Positions 46,320 through 58,469 of a stretch of 64,000 bases of DNA are shown here, one piece after another; positions within the stretch are counted from its first letter, which is position 1, and the number at the start of each line of letters is the position of its first letter. Below the pieces are notes generated by a model that searched no databases, was not told the origin of the DNA, and worked only from the letters and a program-made list of their open reading frames with translations. This DNA comes from Archegozetes longisetosus (lineage: Eukaryota; Arthropoda; Arachnida; Sarcoptiformes; Trhypochthoniidae), in NCBI GenBank assembly GCA_018873245.2, contig JAEMBT020000001.1, forward strand, positions 15,820,220 to 15,884,219, in the 5' to 3' direction. The translations under genes and the position numbers were made by a program.

Positions 46320-46640
46320 GAATAATTATCAATTTGTTGAAGCATTATAGAAACAAATGCATTATTAATACTAGAATTAAACATGAAATTGCTGATGAGA
46401 TAATGTAAAATATAAAAATTCTGGTTTATCATTTAGCTGTGTTTTCTGAATCTTTTTATTTACAATATTTGATTATTTTCTGTTCTTCCGAACTCACACA
46501 AAAAAGTATGAACTATTGTTTTTCAGGTTAGTTTGTGCTAAATATAGTTGTAATAATAAATTAACTAAATACAATATTAGTCAAGCAAAAGCTATATAAA
46601 CAATGTAATTTTCTGTAAGAAAGTTTAATTTAAGAGGATA
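46310..46640. repeat. Dispersed repeat, inverted copy of 20535-20860
   Basis: It holds the reverse complement of the 20.5-kb repeat (attaaacatgaaattgctgatgagataatg, ctaaatatagttgtaataataaattaa). It begins at the last codons of the GPCR gene, so it may supply that gene's 3' UTR. Confidence 0.6.
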
Positions 46641-48156
46641 CAAATACTACATAGAGATATTACTGTATCAGACTATTGTATCAACTGATATATTAAATAA
46701 CAATATTTATGATTCAATTAAACAGTTACTTATTACACTTGTTAAGTTTATTTAAATATACAGACCATTTAATAAGATTCGTTCTTGACCAATGCATATC
46801 AAAAGGTAAATGTCATTTTTAAACGAAAATCAACAGCATATTTGTGTGTAAAGCAATAGATACGAGAGTCACTTATTGAGAAGTTCGCAAACATTCATTC
46901 ATTTAGTATTAAATACTTTGTTATAGACTCTTAACTTCAACTATTAGTTTGATATTTGATCACCGGAAGCACTAGCTTTTTGCTTCATATTATCATCAAA
47001 AAAATCCCATTAATATTAACTGGAATTCAAATGCTAGCTTATTTTGAATGATTAAAGTTTGACATTAAAATTGCCTCAAAGATTTGAAAAATACCTTATT
47101 ATCGATAAACTTTGGTCACAGATAGAAACTCAATAATATCAGTTTTTATTTAAATTTAGACTCAAATACAACTAAATGCTTTTACAGATACATAACGAAC
47201 ACTGTATGAAATTCATGAAAAACAGTAATAGTATTGAAGACGTAAATACCATCAACGCATTGATAGGCAATTCTTAAGGTCTACAAATGATTTTTCAAAT
47301 AAATTAAACTATTTTTAATTTAGTGACATTTTTCAGTATTCACGTCTACTGAAATAAAGTCCTTAAGTTATTAGATCCAAGTGATTGATAGACACTGTTG
47401 ATAGAGATTAAGGCCTTAAAGACGTGACTTTCACGTTGACTCCAATTCTTGATTACTATCGCTAAGACGCCACCAAATCGATTGAGTTATGCAGTTGAAA
47501 AGTAACCAAAAGTTTGGGCAAGACATTTGAATATCTGATTAATATATGTTTAATATCTGATCTCTGAAACAGACTCTGAAGTTCAAGAAAAATGGCAAAC
47601 GGCTTTAGATTCAAATAAGATTGTTTAGAATGAGGATCAGTTCTTTAATTTGCTTTAGAATAAGTGAAAGTCATTGATTCAAATAAATAGTAATTAATTA
47701 ATAACTAAACTAAACATTTAGGAGAAGGTTGAACTTAATTTAAAAGTTTATTAAAGTTGAGCATTTTATTTGCCATCTATTGGTTTTCTGTCAAAACACT
47801 TAAAAATTATATGAGATTTAGTATTATTTTATTGGCAATAATTCACAACGACTTAAATCTCCGATAATTAAACTATTTGTTGCATTTGTCACAACTGTTT
47901 GTATAGTTATAATAAAATCTTAAGTTTCTAGTCAATAGATTGAATTTTTGACTAAAAACTAATTCAATTGAATCTACTATACCTGTAAATCAGTAGTTGG
48001 ATACAAGATGTCACAACTGGCGCTCAATTGGTTTCCAACAACAACACAAACGCTTTATTGAGTTGTTTTGACATAAAAGTCCAACAATTTGTTGACAAAA
48101 ACAGTAACTGATTAATGATCTACTGAATAAATAAATAAACCAGTGATAAGAGAGTA
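46641..48156. other. Intergenic region between GPCR and dynactin genes
   Basis: AT-rich, with no coding or RNA gene recognised. It should hold the dynactin promoter and 5' UTR, but no core element stands out. Confidence 0.4.
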
Positions 48157-51100
48157 ATGTCTTCTCGCGGGCAAAGACTAGAAGTTGGTCAAAGAGTGGA
48201 ATATATATCTGGCGGTAAACGAGTTTACGGAAAACTAGTTTACGGGCCGTCAAGTTTTCACGTGAAGCCTAACGAAAATGATTGGTGTGGAGTTATTTTA
48301 GAAGAACCAGTTGGCAAAAACAATGGCACAGTTCAAGGAAAACAATACTTCTCTTGCGCTGACAATTACGGCATTTTCGTTAGGGCCAATTGTCTTAAAC
48401 CTGTTCAAGAGTCTAGAATACCATCTAGTAGAAGCCAGTCTTCAACACCAGGTCTTTCATTTTGCTTATTTCTACCACCACTATCTACTTTTTCTAAAAG
48501 TTATCTTCAATTTTCATTTCATTCTTATTCAACTTCTGTTTATGTTTATTATTGTTTTAATTGAATTTGTTCCGTTAAATCGGTATAATCTGCACTCAAG
48601 CAATGATTGACTCTATCGTAATCAACTTTGAATTAGTTTGAATTGAATACTTAAACTAAGTATTTTGATTGATAGTGACTACACCAAAGATGACGCCTTC
48701 GTCTTCAATTGCATCGATTACGAGCACTTCTGAAGTCTCAAAGCCAGCTGAGAAAGAGACTACTCCAGAAAAAAAAGATGTTAAACATATGGTTGAAGAG
48801 ATCAAGAAACAACAAGACATCAATGTAAGAGATAATATTGAACAGACTTTGCCACCAACACATGAACGGGTTAGTTCTCCGGCTGTTATTTCAGCCAATA
48901 ATGAACTGATTGAAGAATTGAAAGAGAAAGTTAAGGATTTAGAATCAAAATTAGATACTTTGAGAATTAGAAGAGCGCAGGATAAGGAAAAATTCAAAGA
49001 TTTTGAGAGAATTAAAATACAATTAGAACAATTACAAGAAAACAAAAGACAAATGTCGGAAAAAATTGCTGAACTCTCCAAACTGAAAGCTACCGCTGAG
49101 AAGGAGGCGAAAGATGCGCGCGAAGAACAGTTAAGACACGCAGAGGAGATGAAAGATTTGGTCGAAACAGCTGAAATGGCTGTCATCGATAAAGAGATGA
49201 CAGAGAACAAGTTAGAACAGTGTCAGATTGAGTTGGATCAGACTAAAGAAAAATTAGAAGAAGTAACTCTTGACTTAGAAATTTTGAAGAATGAGATCGA
49301 GGAAAAAGGAAGTGATGGTGCAGTTAGTAGTTATCAGTTGAAGCAATTAGAGCAACAAAATGAGAGATTGAAAGATGCGCTCTTGAAGTTGAGGGATATC
49401 TCAGCTCAGGATAAGAGTGAGTTGCAGTCGTTACAGAAAGAACTGGATAAAACTCAAAATGAGTGCATGGATTTGCGTAAACTTAAAGAAAAATTGAGTA
49501 CAGAAGTGGCTCAATACGAAGAACAAATCGTAGATCTTAAGGTAATTCACTTTATTTCAATTGATAGTATAATTTAGTCTTAATGTAATTGAGATCTAAA
49601 TGATTGTAAACTTAGAAAAATGTTTACCTGTTTTGATTCAATTTATAAGAACGTTTTCAATGTTAATGAATATTAGGAACAAATTGATATGGCTTTGGGC
49701 TCACAAGAAATGGTCGAAAAATTAACTGAAAAAAATTTAGCGCTTGAGGACAAGTTGGCAGAAATGCAGGAAGCACTCGATGAGGAAGAAAACATTAGAG
49801 ATTTAAATAACCAATTGATTGAGGCTAAAGAAGAACAGGTTCTAGAGTTGAGAGAGGAGATAGATTTGGCCAATTCTAAGATCAATGTTATGAAACAAGA
49901 CTACGCAGCACTTCAAGAGACACTCGCAGATTACGAGAGCACTATTAAGAAGTTTAGGGATCTGGTCGCGAACTTACGCGAAGAGATCAATGAATTGAGG
50001 AAACAAAGCGATAGCACTAAGTCCTTGGAAATCGAGCAAAAAGTAGAAAATTTTGAATTTAAAACTAGACTCTCCGATAGAAAAGCCTTTACTCGAGCAA
50101 TTGACATGGAATTAAGACGACTAGAAGTCGATCAGTGCCAGAAACACATCTCGTTTCTGTCAAAGTTCATGCCCGACACCTTCTTCACTAGAGGTGGAGA
50201 TCATGACGCCATTCAAGTGCTCCTCTTTTTGCCAAGAATTATAAAGAAGTGTGAGATTATTGAACGACAAATCATTGAAAAGTATCAATCATTCGATATT
50301 AAAGAAATTAGTAAACAGAGTGTTCTCGAATCGCACGATCAAATCAGGCAACAAGTGTTCACTCGTCAGATTTTGTTTGTTCTGCTTTCCATTCAGTCAG
50401 TTTTAGGTATTTTAATCCTAATATACTTTTATTATATGCGTCATTAACTTAAAATTAATTTTTATTTCACTCAAAGCCAGTTATATCGATTCACTCCATT
50501 CGTGCGATTGCGAACTATTTCTGAGAATCGGTGCCCTATTCCCTGAATTATTAGTTCACGAGAGAACGATTGACCATTATATGGATCTATTGAAAAATGA
50601 CAAACTCGATGAGACTGTTCTGATCGAGTCTTTGGAGAAATCATTGCATTACTTCCAGTCTCTCTACAACATTCATCTGGCAGATAGAAAGACATACGAT
50701 CACAACAAGCTTTTGACTGATTTTGTGACTATAATGAAGAGTGCTTCAGATGCGGCTCGTCTCGACATTACTATACTCGAGAACATTTGCAGCGATTATG
50801 AAATGTTGAAGACAGTTTCCACATGTATTGATGATATCGATCAGTTCTGTAAAAAAATTAAGAGACGACTATCTGCTGAAACCAAACTGAAATTAGAAGA
50901 ATCGATCGTTAATGAAATCTGTGATTGTATTACAGTTACTAATCGTGTGATTAATGCACTTAAAATAGTTAGAGTTAATGCTATGCAAATGAAGAAAGAA
51001 TGTGACGCAAAACAGTTGGAAAAGTTGGCCACAGAAGTCGGAGGCTTCAAGTTTATAAATGATTCTCTTCAGTCAGTTATGACTATCTGTTGTCAGTTTT

Positions 51101-52261
51101 CCACTGCTTTACAACAAGGTATTAATGCATTTATAGTTATCAATATTGAGATTTTTGATCTTTCAATTTGCTTCGTTAGGAGATTATGACGAGACCAAAG
51201 CTATCGAAGTGCGTGAAATCGTTAACCCATTGGACACAAGGGCACAAATATGGAAAGCACAAACTGAGGAAATAGATAATCTGAAGAGTAAGATCGAGTT
51301 ACGTGAGAACGAAATCAATGAATTGAAGAGAGCCTTGAAAGCAAAAATTGATGAAGCCAGTGAAATGCAAATTAGAAAAGATTTGGCAGAAAAGAAGTTA
51401 TCGACAGCCAGTAAAGATGCAGATGAGAGAGTGGTTAGGTTGCAGAACGAATTGGATCAACTGCAAAAAGAGTTTAAAGAGAAAGAGATTGAAAGAGAAA
51501 AGACTCTAAATAAGTATAATCAAGAAATTAATGATCTTTACTCCAATCAGAGAATTATGAAGGAAAAACTCAAAGATTATTCCAAGAGTGATCTAATCGG
51601 AAAAATAATGACTTCAAAACCTAGCTCTAATGAAACCTCCTTAGTCTCGCAGATTAGAGACTTGAGATCAGCGCTCAAGAGAGTTGTTAGCGATAACTAC
51701 CAGCTGAGAGTCAAAATTGTTGAAAGAGATACTAAGCTGAAACCATTGCCTAAAATGGATAAATGCAAGCCTCTCTGGCTTTTGAGAGCTCAGGGGAAAC
51801 AAGATCTAATAGACCCTAAACAAGAAAAGTTAATCACTTTAACTAAACAACTGAATGAATTGCAAAATGATATTAGAATATCAATGATTACGGAGTCTGT
51901 TTGGGATTTCAAGATACCGATCAAGAAACAAATACAAGAACAAGCCTTAAAGCGATTGGATTTTATCGCTAGGTATCAAAAGCTTGAGAGAGAAGTTGTT
52001 GAATTTGTTAAGCAATGGAATGATGGCTATCAAACTGATGCTCATTTCGCATCGTTTCCAGCCCCACATATTTCTAAGGTAAGTAAATTGTACTTTAGGT
52101 TAATTTTTCTAATAATTTTATGTTTTGTTGTTATTCAGTGTTTGTCAGAAAAGAACGCAATACTAGCGGCGACACTATCGATGCCTTCATCAAAGTCTCA
52201 TGAAGTGTCACTTGAAGTAACGTACGAGCAGCTGAGACAATTGCATAGAAAGCTGTTGTGA
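48157..52261 (+). CDS. DCTN1: Dynactin subunit 1 (p150Glued)
   Basis: Six exons: 48157-48451, 48676-49541, 49677-50406, 50477-51118, 51180-52078 and 52139-52261; they sum to 3555 nt with no stop (1184 aa, against about 1270 in flies and humans). An N-terminal CAP-Gly domain (residues about 10-84: [28 protein letters not shown]) binds microtubule plus-end tyrosinated tails and EB1. A Ser-rich basic linker and long coiled coils follow; the conserved middle has [34 protein letters not shown] and NDKLDETV. It is the dynein-dynactin adaptor and cargo-motor subunit. The first donor (CCAG|GTCTTT) is weak but in phase. The microtubule-contact motif reads GKNNG where GKNDG is usual. Confidence 0.95.
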
Positions 52262-52721
52262 AATATTTATTTTTTCAAATTAGGTTTTATTCTTTAATGA
52301 AACTAATTATTATAATTTCTATTCGAATAAATATACAATCTATGAAAATTGAGATGATTATTGTTGATGAAGTCTATCTAAATTTGAATATTTACTTTTG
52401 ATTCATAGTTAATATAAACTAAATCGAATTATAATTTGATATTTGCTTTACCAAAACTGGGGCAAGACAAAACAATTTGATGAATTAGAAATATAGCGAT
52501 TTAGCTCTTGGGATTAAAAATCAATTTATTTTTAATTTAAGTGAAAACTGAACTGATTTGTTTGATTTTAATTCTCGACAATAAAGTGGATCATATAATG
52601 AATCATAAAATATAATTGAATATATTGTAGATATTTTGAGTAATGATATATTAAAAATCATATAAATAATTATTATTTATAGAAATATTGAGAGATAGTC
52701 ACAATATAAGAATAGAGTCCA
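52262..52721. other. Convergent 3' region between dynactin and hydrolase copy A
   Basis: 460 bp of AT-rich DNA separate two converging stops. aataaa-type signals on the plus side (e.g. gaataaatataca near 52325) fit the dynactin poly(A) site. Nothing else was seen. Confidence 0.5.
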
Positions 52722-54033
52722 TTAGAAGCAACTGTCACAGTCATCAAAGAATTTTTCGACAACTTTCTTGAACTCAGCGGCGAAGGTCTGGTGACAGTTA
52801 TGCGAGCCTTCAGGGAATCGATGTAGTCGTGCGTCCGGAATATTTTTCACACAATATAAGGGATGTTCCAAACTTATGAGTGGGTCCTAAAGGAGTGATA
52901 TAAAAATGTAATTATTGTAAGAACTGAATCCAATTAAATCTATACTTTATCGCCGTGAATGATCAAAACTGGACATCGAATCTGATTCAAATCATTGGTC
53001 AAATACCCGCCTTCACCACAGTTATCATAACCATCTCTGCAGAAGTTGATGTGTTCATCCCAGATCAGCTGAAGAGCTTGTGGACTTCCATAGATTGGTA
53101 AGTAGTTATCGTAAAGTTCTTTGGGCCACTTTTTGGTGTCTCTTGTGAATAGAGTGGGAGCAATTGTTTTTTTAGTTGCGTATATGAATATTCCAATCGC
53201 AATTGCGCATTTGATTCTTGATGGGGTCAATATTGCCAATAATGCAGCCACTTTTGCACCATCCGACCATCCGATAACCGAATATGTCTTATAGCCTAAT
53301 GTCTTTAAATAGATAAATTCAATCAAAACTTAACTCAAACTGGTTAAGAAAGAGTTGACATCAAAAACAAACTGAAAAGATAGCTAAATGTGCTGAAAAT
53401 TTAAAATTTCATAAAAGAGAAATTAGAAATCTTGATAAATTCACAAGAACGGATGTTTAAAAAACATGAAACTTCGGAAATAATAGATTATTTTGAAACA
53501 TAAACATTTGTCTTTGTAGCGAAAGTGCCGAACATAAAATCACTATAAAACCATTTGTAGAGCTCATACTTCCATTAGTTTTATAGCACAGTCGGTATCA
53601 TTATGATAGACGTCTATTCCATAAGGCCTTTTCGGTGGTCGTGATCGACCCCAACCCGGAAGTTCTATTGCTATAAATGTGTATTTTTTCAGATCAAAAG
53701 CATTCGGCCCTTCGAGTTGTGGTTTAAAATCACTTCTACCTGTGCCTAAACATTAGAGATAATAATTTACATATTGATTGAGAAAAAGCATAGTTTGAAT
53801 CGCAAGTGATATATGAATTTTAAATATACATATATATGAACTACAATAATAAAACTACTATAAAATATGAATTACAAGTATATCTTAGACCTAGTTTGAA
53901 CAACTCAAATTTTACGAGAATGTCTTGATTACATGCCTATAGCCCCAGGTATTAGTAATACAACTTCGCGTCCTGTACCAAACTTTTCGTACCAAATTGG
54001 CCAACCATTTACGTCTACTTTCCCACTTGTCAT
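52722..54033 (-). CDS. BPHL/valacyclovir-hydrolase-like alpha/beta hydrolase, copy A
   Basis: Exons 54033-53937, 53745-53570, 53302-52946 and 52886-52722, 795 nt (264 aa), intact. It begins MTSGKVDVNGWPIWYEKFG, and the oxyanion region lies around GAIGTGRSDF. The nucleophile elbow GWSDG carries the catalytic Ser, HGDKD the Asp (split by intron 3) and EGSHNCH the His. Human BPHL hydrolyses alpha-amino acid esters and thiolactones using the same triad, with the Asp after Ser contacting the substrate amino group; that Asp is present here. No mitochondrial leader is evident. Intron 1 uses GC instead of GT as donor (ATAG|GCATGT). It is the most downstream of five tandem paralogues. Confidence 0.9.
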
Positions 54034-54683
54034 CTTTATAAATACTGATTGTAAAGATTGCGAAATTTCAAAAACAAAATTATTGAATCAATGATAAACC
54101 CTGTAGTTTTGCGAATTTTAAGTAATTTTGTTCAGTCGGTTGACACAAATTTTATGTAATAGTTGGCACAACTTTGAAAAGTCTTCACTCAACTATTTTT
54201 TTACGTTTTTACGCTTGTAACAAATCCGCTTTACTTTGGATTATTTTGTGTGAAGAGAGAAATTTTTATGCAAACGGATTATAAACACTAGTAATGAATC
54301 AAAATGAGGAAAATCAAAACTGAAATTTCTTGGTTCGAGCACTTCTGGGACTTCTTAGAGCAAAATATTGATTGGTTTAGCATAACTGGTTTTGAGTGCC
54401 CTTCTTTCTTATGGTTCGACTTTTGATTTTATTGCAATGCATGAGGCCATTAGGTCTAGCTTGAGTCTAAGTTCTTAAGCCATTAAATACAGAAATAAAT
54501 AGGCTTTCATTCACTAATAGCTCAGATAATTAGTATTTAATTTCAATAATAACAATAATAATGAATCATCTTTATCAAATAAGGTTAAATCTTATTGTTT
54601 TCTGATTTAATATGATAAGTTCTAGTTTAATTCATCGTCAAATGTTAATCATTCATATAGTCTTAATATAAAAGCTGAATTCA

Positions 54684-55858
54684 TTAGAAACAACTGTCAC
54701 AGTCATTAAAAAAATTTTCAACAAGTTTTTTAAACTCGGCCGCATATGTTTGGTGACAGTTATGCGAGCCTTCAGGAAATCGATGCAGTCGTGCGTCCGG
54801 AATGTTTTTGGCACAATGTAAGGGATGTTCCAGAGCTATCAGTGGGTCCTATATAACAATATTTTAATATTATAATTGTAAGAGTTGAGCCCAACTAAAT
54901 CTATACCTTATCACCGTGAATTATTAGAACCGGGCATCTAATAAGATGCAAATCTTTAATCAAATACCCGCCTTCGCCACACAATTCATATGCATCTCTA
55001 CAGAAGTTGATGTGTTCGTCCCATATTAGCTGAAGAGCTTGTGGACTTCCATAAACTGGTAAGTAGTTATCGTAAAGTTCTTGAGGCCACTTTTTGGTGT
55101 CTCTAGTGAAGTCCATCGGAGCGACATTTTGTTTAGTCAGGTGTACGAATATTCCACTAATAACCGCACATTTGATTCTTGATTGTTCCGCTATAGCCAT
55201 GAATAGGGCAACTTTTGCGCCATCAGACCATCCTTTAAGAGAAAATTCAATTTAAACCAATCATAACAAAATCTATTTGACTAACCTATAATCGAGTATT
55301 CTTTATATCCCAATGCCTTTAAAATAAAAAATTCCTTAAGTTTAATCAAAACTTTATTCTAATGCGCAATTGAAAAGTTGATGTCAAATTAAACAGGTTT
55401 GTCCCTTAACAACAACTCACTAAACAGATGTTTTAGAGCTCATACTTCCATCAATTTTAGTGCACACTCTGTGTCATAGCTGTAGACGTCCATTCCATAC
55501 GGCCTCTTCGGTGGCCGCGATCGTCCCCAACCTGGAAGTTCTATCGCTATGAAAGTGTATTTTTTCAAATCAAAAGCATTCGGCCCTTCAAGTTGTGGCT
55601 TGAAATCACTTCTGCCTGTGCCTAAAGTTATTGTTATTAAAATGATCTTAATATAAATGCATCTCATCTCGTATACAGTATCTAAGAACTGCTCGATATA
55701 ACATGAAATCTAAAATATTTTCCTCGAATAAAGCTTGTAAGACAATGTATTGGTTACGTACCAATAGCCCCGGGTATTAGTAATACAACTTCACGTCCAG
55801 TGCCGAACTTTTCGTACCAAATTGGCCAACCGTTTATGTCAACTTTTCCACTTGTCAT
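54684..55858 (-). CDS. BPHL-like hydrolase, copy B, with an additional intron
   Basis: Exons 55858-55762, 55621-55446, 55316-55286, 55232-54907 and 54848-54684, 795 nt (264 aa), intact and closest to copy A. The usual third exon is divided by an extra 53-bp intron (55285-55233; donor ATAG|GTTAGT, acceptor ttaaag|GATGG) that falls exactly in the nucleophile elbow, G|GWSDG. The two exon parts (31 + 326) sum to the 357 nt of copy A. Catalytic Ser-Asp in GWSDG, Asp in HGDKD and His in EGSHNCH are all present. The predicted activity is ester/thioester hydrolysis like BPHL. Confidence 0.9.
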
Positions 55859-56859
55859 CTTCAATACTAAATAGGATGATTTATCTTAATAATTATTTCA
55901 ATCTGTTGACACAAATCCTGGCCTAACATTAAGAGCTCTTCGCTTAACTTCTTTAACGGTTATATACTTTGATGTGAGGAAAGAAATTTACAAAGTATTC
56001 ACCCTATCACTGACTCAGAACGAGGAAATTCGACTTAAACTTGATTGGAGGTTCAGTACTTATGGCATTTCTAACTGTGCATTCAACACTAATCTATAAC
56101 TGGTTTTAATGTCCTTTTCATGCTTTCACTCCAGCCCATTAAATTGTTAGGTGTAACGAAACTTACCTTTAATTACAATTTAATGAAGTATGTCTACTTT
56201 CACTTTCTAATAGCTTAGTAGCTAATTTGAAATTTTTTTATCTCAAGAATGAATTATTTGCATCTAATGAGGTTAAGTTTTATTACTTTTGTTATTATTT
56301 TTGTTTTTTTGTGAAAAGACTTAAAGCTTTTGAGGCGAACGAAAATTGCTGTTAAAGTTTCGATCGACACATCAACGTTGAACTAAATTCATTGAATATT
56401 CCACGAACTACAACTTTTACTCATTTTGAACTTTTGCGGTTAATCCGAGTAGTTTACATGAAAATATAAACAAAAATACATGATTTTACTTCCTACAAAT
56501 CTAAAATTTGCTTTAAAAATTAATTTTCATTATATTATCTCAAGGATGCTCGGTTTTATATTCTATTTTGTTAACATTTAACATAAATTATTGAACAAAG
56601 CCGGTCAAATTGATGTTAGTCTAATCGAAAAGCTTTGCTTTGTATAACAGTTAAACTGACAATGATTATCTAAAATATAACTTTGATTACTTTTTAAAAG
56701 TATGACAATTCACAAACTCTTAGAACAAACATTATTTTATGGTTAGTAATGGTTACGAAGTTGGTTAGTGAGAAAAAATTACATCAATAACTTTAAATCT
56801 ATAGTATAAACAGAACATTCTTTAAGTGCTTAATATAGAACAAACATGTAGTTAATCAG

Positions 56860-58469
56860 TTAGAAACAAGTGTCACATTCCGCGAAGAACCTTTCAACAA
56901 CTTTCTTGAACTCTGCAGGGAAATTGTGGTGACAGTTATGCGAACCGTTTTTGAATATATGAAGACGTGATTCAGGAATCTTTTCAACACAATATTGAGG
57001 ATGTTCTAAAAGATGCAACGGATCCTAAAGTATAATTGAAGTTATAATCAGTTTTATATTATACTAATCATCAAAGACCTGATCGCCATGAACGAATAAA
57101 ACTGGACATCGAATGAGACCCAAATCATTAGTTAGGTAACACTCCGGAAAGTCACGCAAAGAGTTTAGGTATTCATCCCAAAGAAGCTGAACCTCATCCC
57201 CATAAATATGATACAGACTCTGATAGATGTTTTTGTCCCAATTCTTAGTATTCCTGATCCAAAAAATGGGAGATAATGTTTGTTTTGTCACTTTAATAAA
57301 GATAGAGAGGGCAACTAAGCATTTGATTCTTCTCGACTTAATGGCCATCATCACTCCTACTTTTGCCCCTTCTGACCATCCGATTACTGAATACACTTTG
57401 TATCCTAGAGTCTTGAAAAATAATTGATTTGTTAGAAAATCAATTTGTTGATCAGAAAACAATCCATACATCCATCAATTTGATTGCAATTTCTGCGTCC
57501 CTATGATACACATCAGTTCCGTAACGTCTTGCCGGTGGTCGCGATCGGCCCCAACCCGGAAGTTCTATCGCAATGATTGTGTATTTTTTCTGATCAAAAG
57601 CGTTCGGGCCTTCTAGTTGCGGCTTATAATCACTTCTTCCTGTGCCTAGACATTGTAGAATTAATTGATTGATTGCATGCGTTAATTTTGATTGCGATAT
57701 TAATAAAGGTTTGATTCCTAGGGCTCATGTCTAGACTCAAGACCCTAATTAAATTTAAACGCATATGATTAGTATTCAATTGCATGAATATGTCCTCATT
57801 CGATTGAAATAAAAGCAAATAGTAATTGAGTAAAAATAATTTAATAATTAGTTCACTTGATCGCTCAGTGTATTTTGGATGCTATAGAAGCCAATTTGCT
57901 CTTCTTTACAATTCATTATTTTTGCTCATCATATTCAATCGATTGACATACATTAGATCAAAGTGAGTAAAATAGGTTTACGTCATGAGTGTACTTAGCA
58001 AATATATTTATTTATTCACAAATTACTTATGATTATGAGAATATTTAGTTTTCTTTACTGCATAAATTCGTAATGAACAGTTAGTTAGCAAAACATAATT
58101 TGTGAAATGGCTCACACAAATAATGTCAATCATTGATTAATCATTTTAGTAGACTTTTAAATCATAGACATTTGACATGGCAAATTTAAAGGGACTAATT
58201 TTTGGACATCTGATACATAGTTAATGGATAAATACATGTTTTTCCGGACTATAGTCATGAGTTTGATCTCTTTTAGTTGAATGGATTATAGACAATAGAA
58301 ATAGAAGATAATAATTTAAAGTTTCTATATTAAGATTATATAAAATTGAAAAGTTTTCATTTAGAAACATACCTAAAGCTCCCGGAATCAAGAGTAAAAC
58401 TTCATTTCCAAAGCCGAACTTTTCGTACCAAATCGGATAACCATCGATATCCACTTTTCCACTAGTCAT
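56860..58469 (-). CDS. BPHL-like hydrolase, copy C (GWSEG variant)
   Basis: Exons 58469-58373, 57645-57470, 57411-57079 and 57024-56860, 771 nt (256 aa), intact. It begins MTSGKVDIDGYPIWYEKFG. The nucleophile elbow reads GWSEG, so the residue that contacts the substrate amino group in human BPHL is Glu, not Asp. The triad Ser, Asp (HGDQ|D) and His (NGSHNCH) are kept. Eight residues are missing in the cap region compared with A and B (the FCRDGYDNCGEGG part is shorter). Intron 1 is 727 bp. Confidence 0.9.

Noticed and set aside
48656..49210. 184-codon minus-strand frame rich in Ser
   Set aside because: It is the antisense shadow of the dynactin coiled-coil exon, where Glu/Lys codons read as Ser/Phe/Leu.
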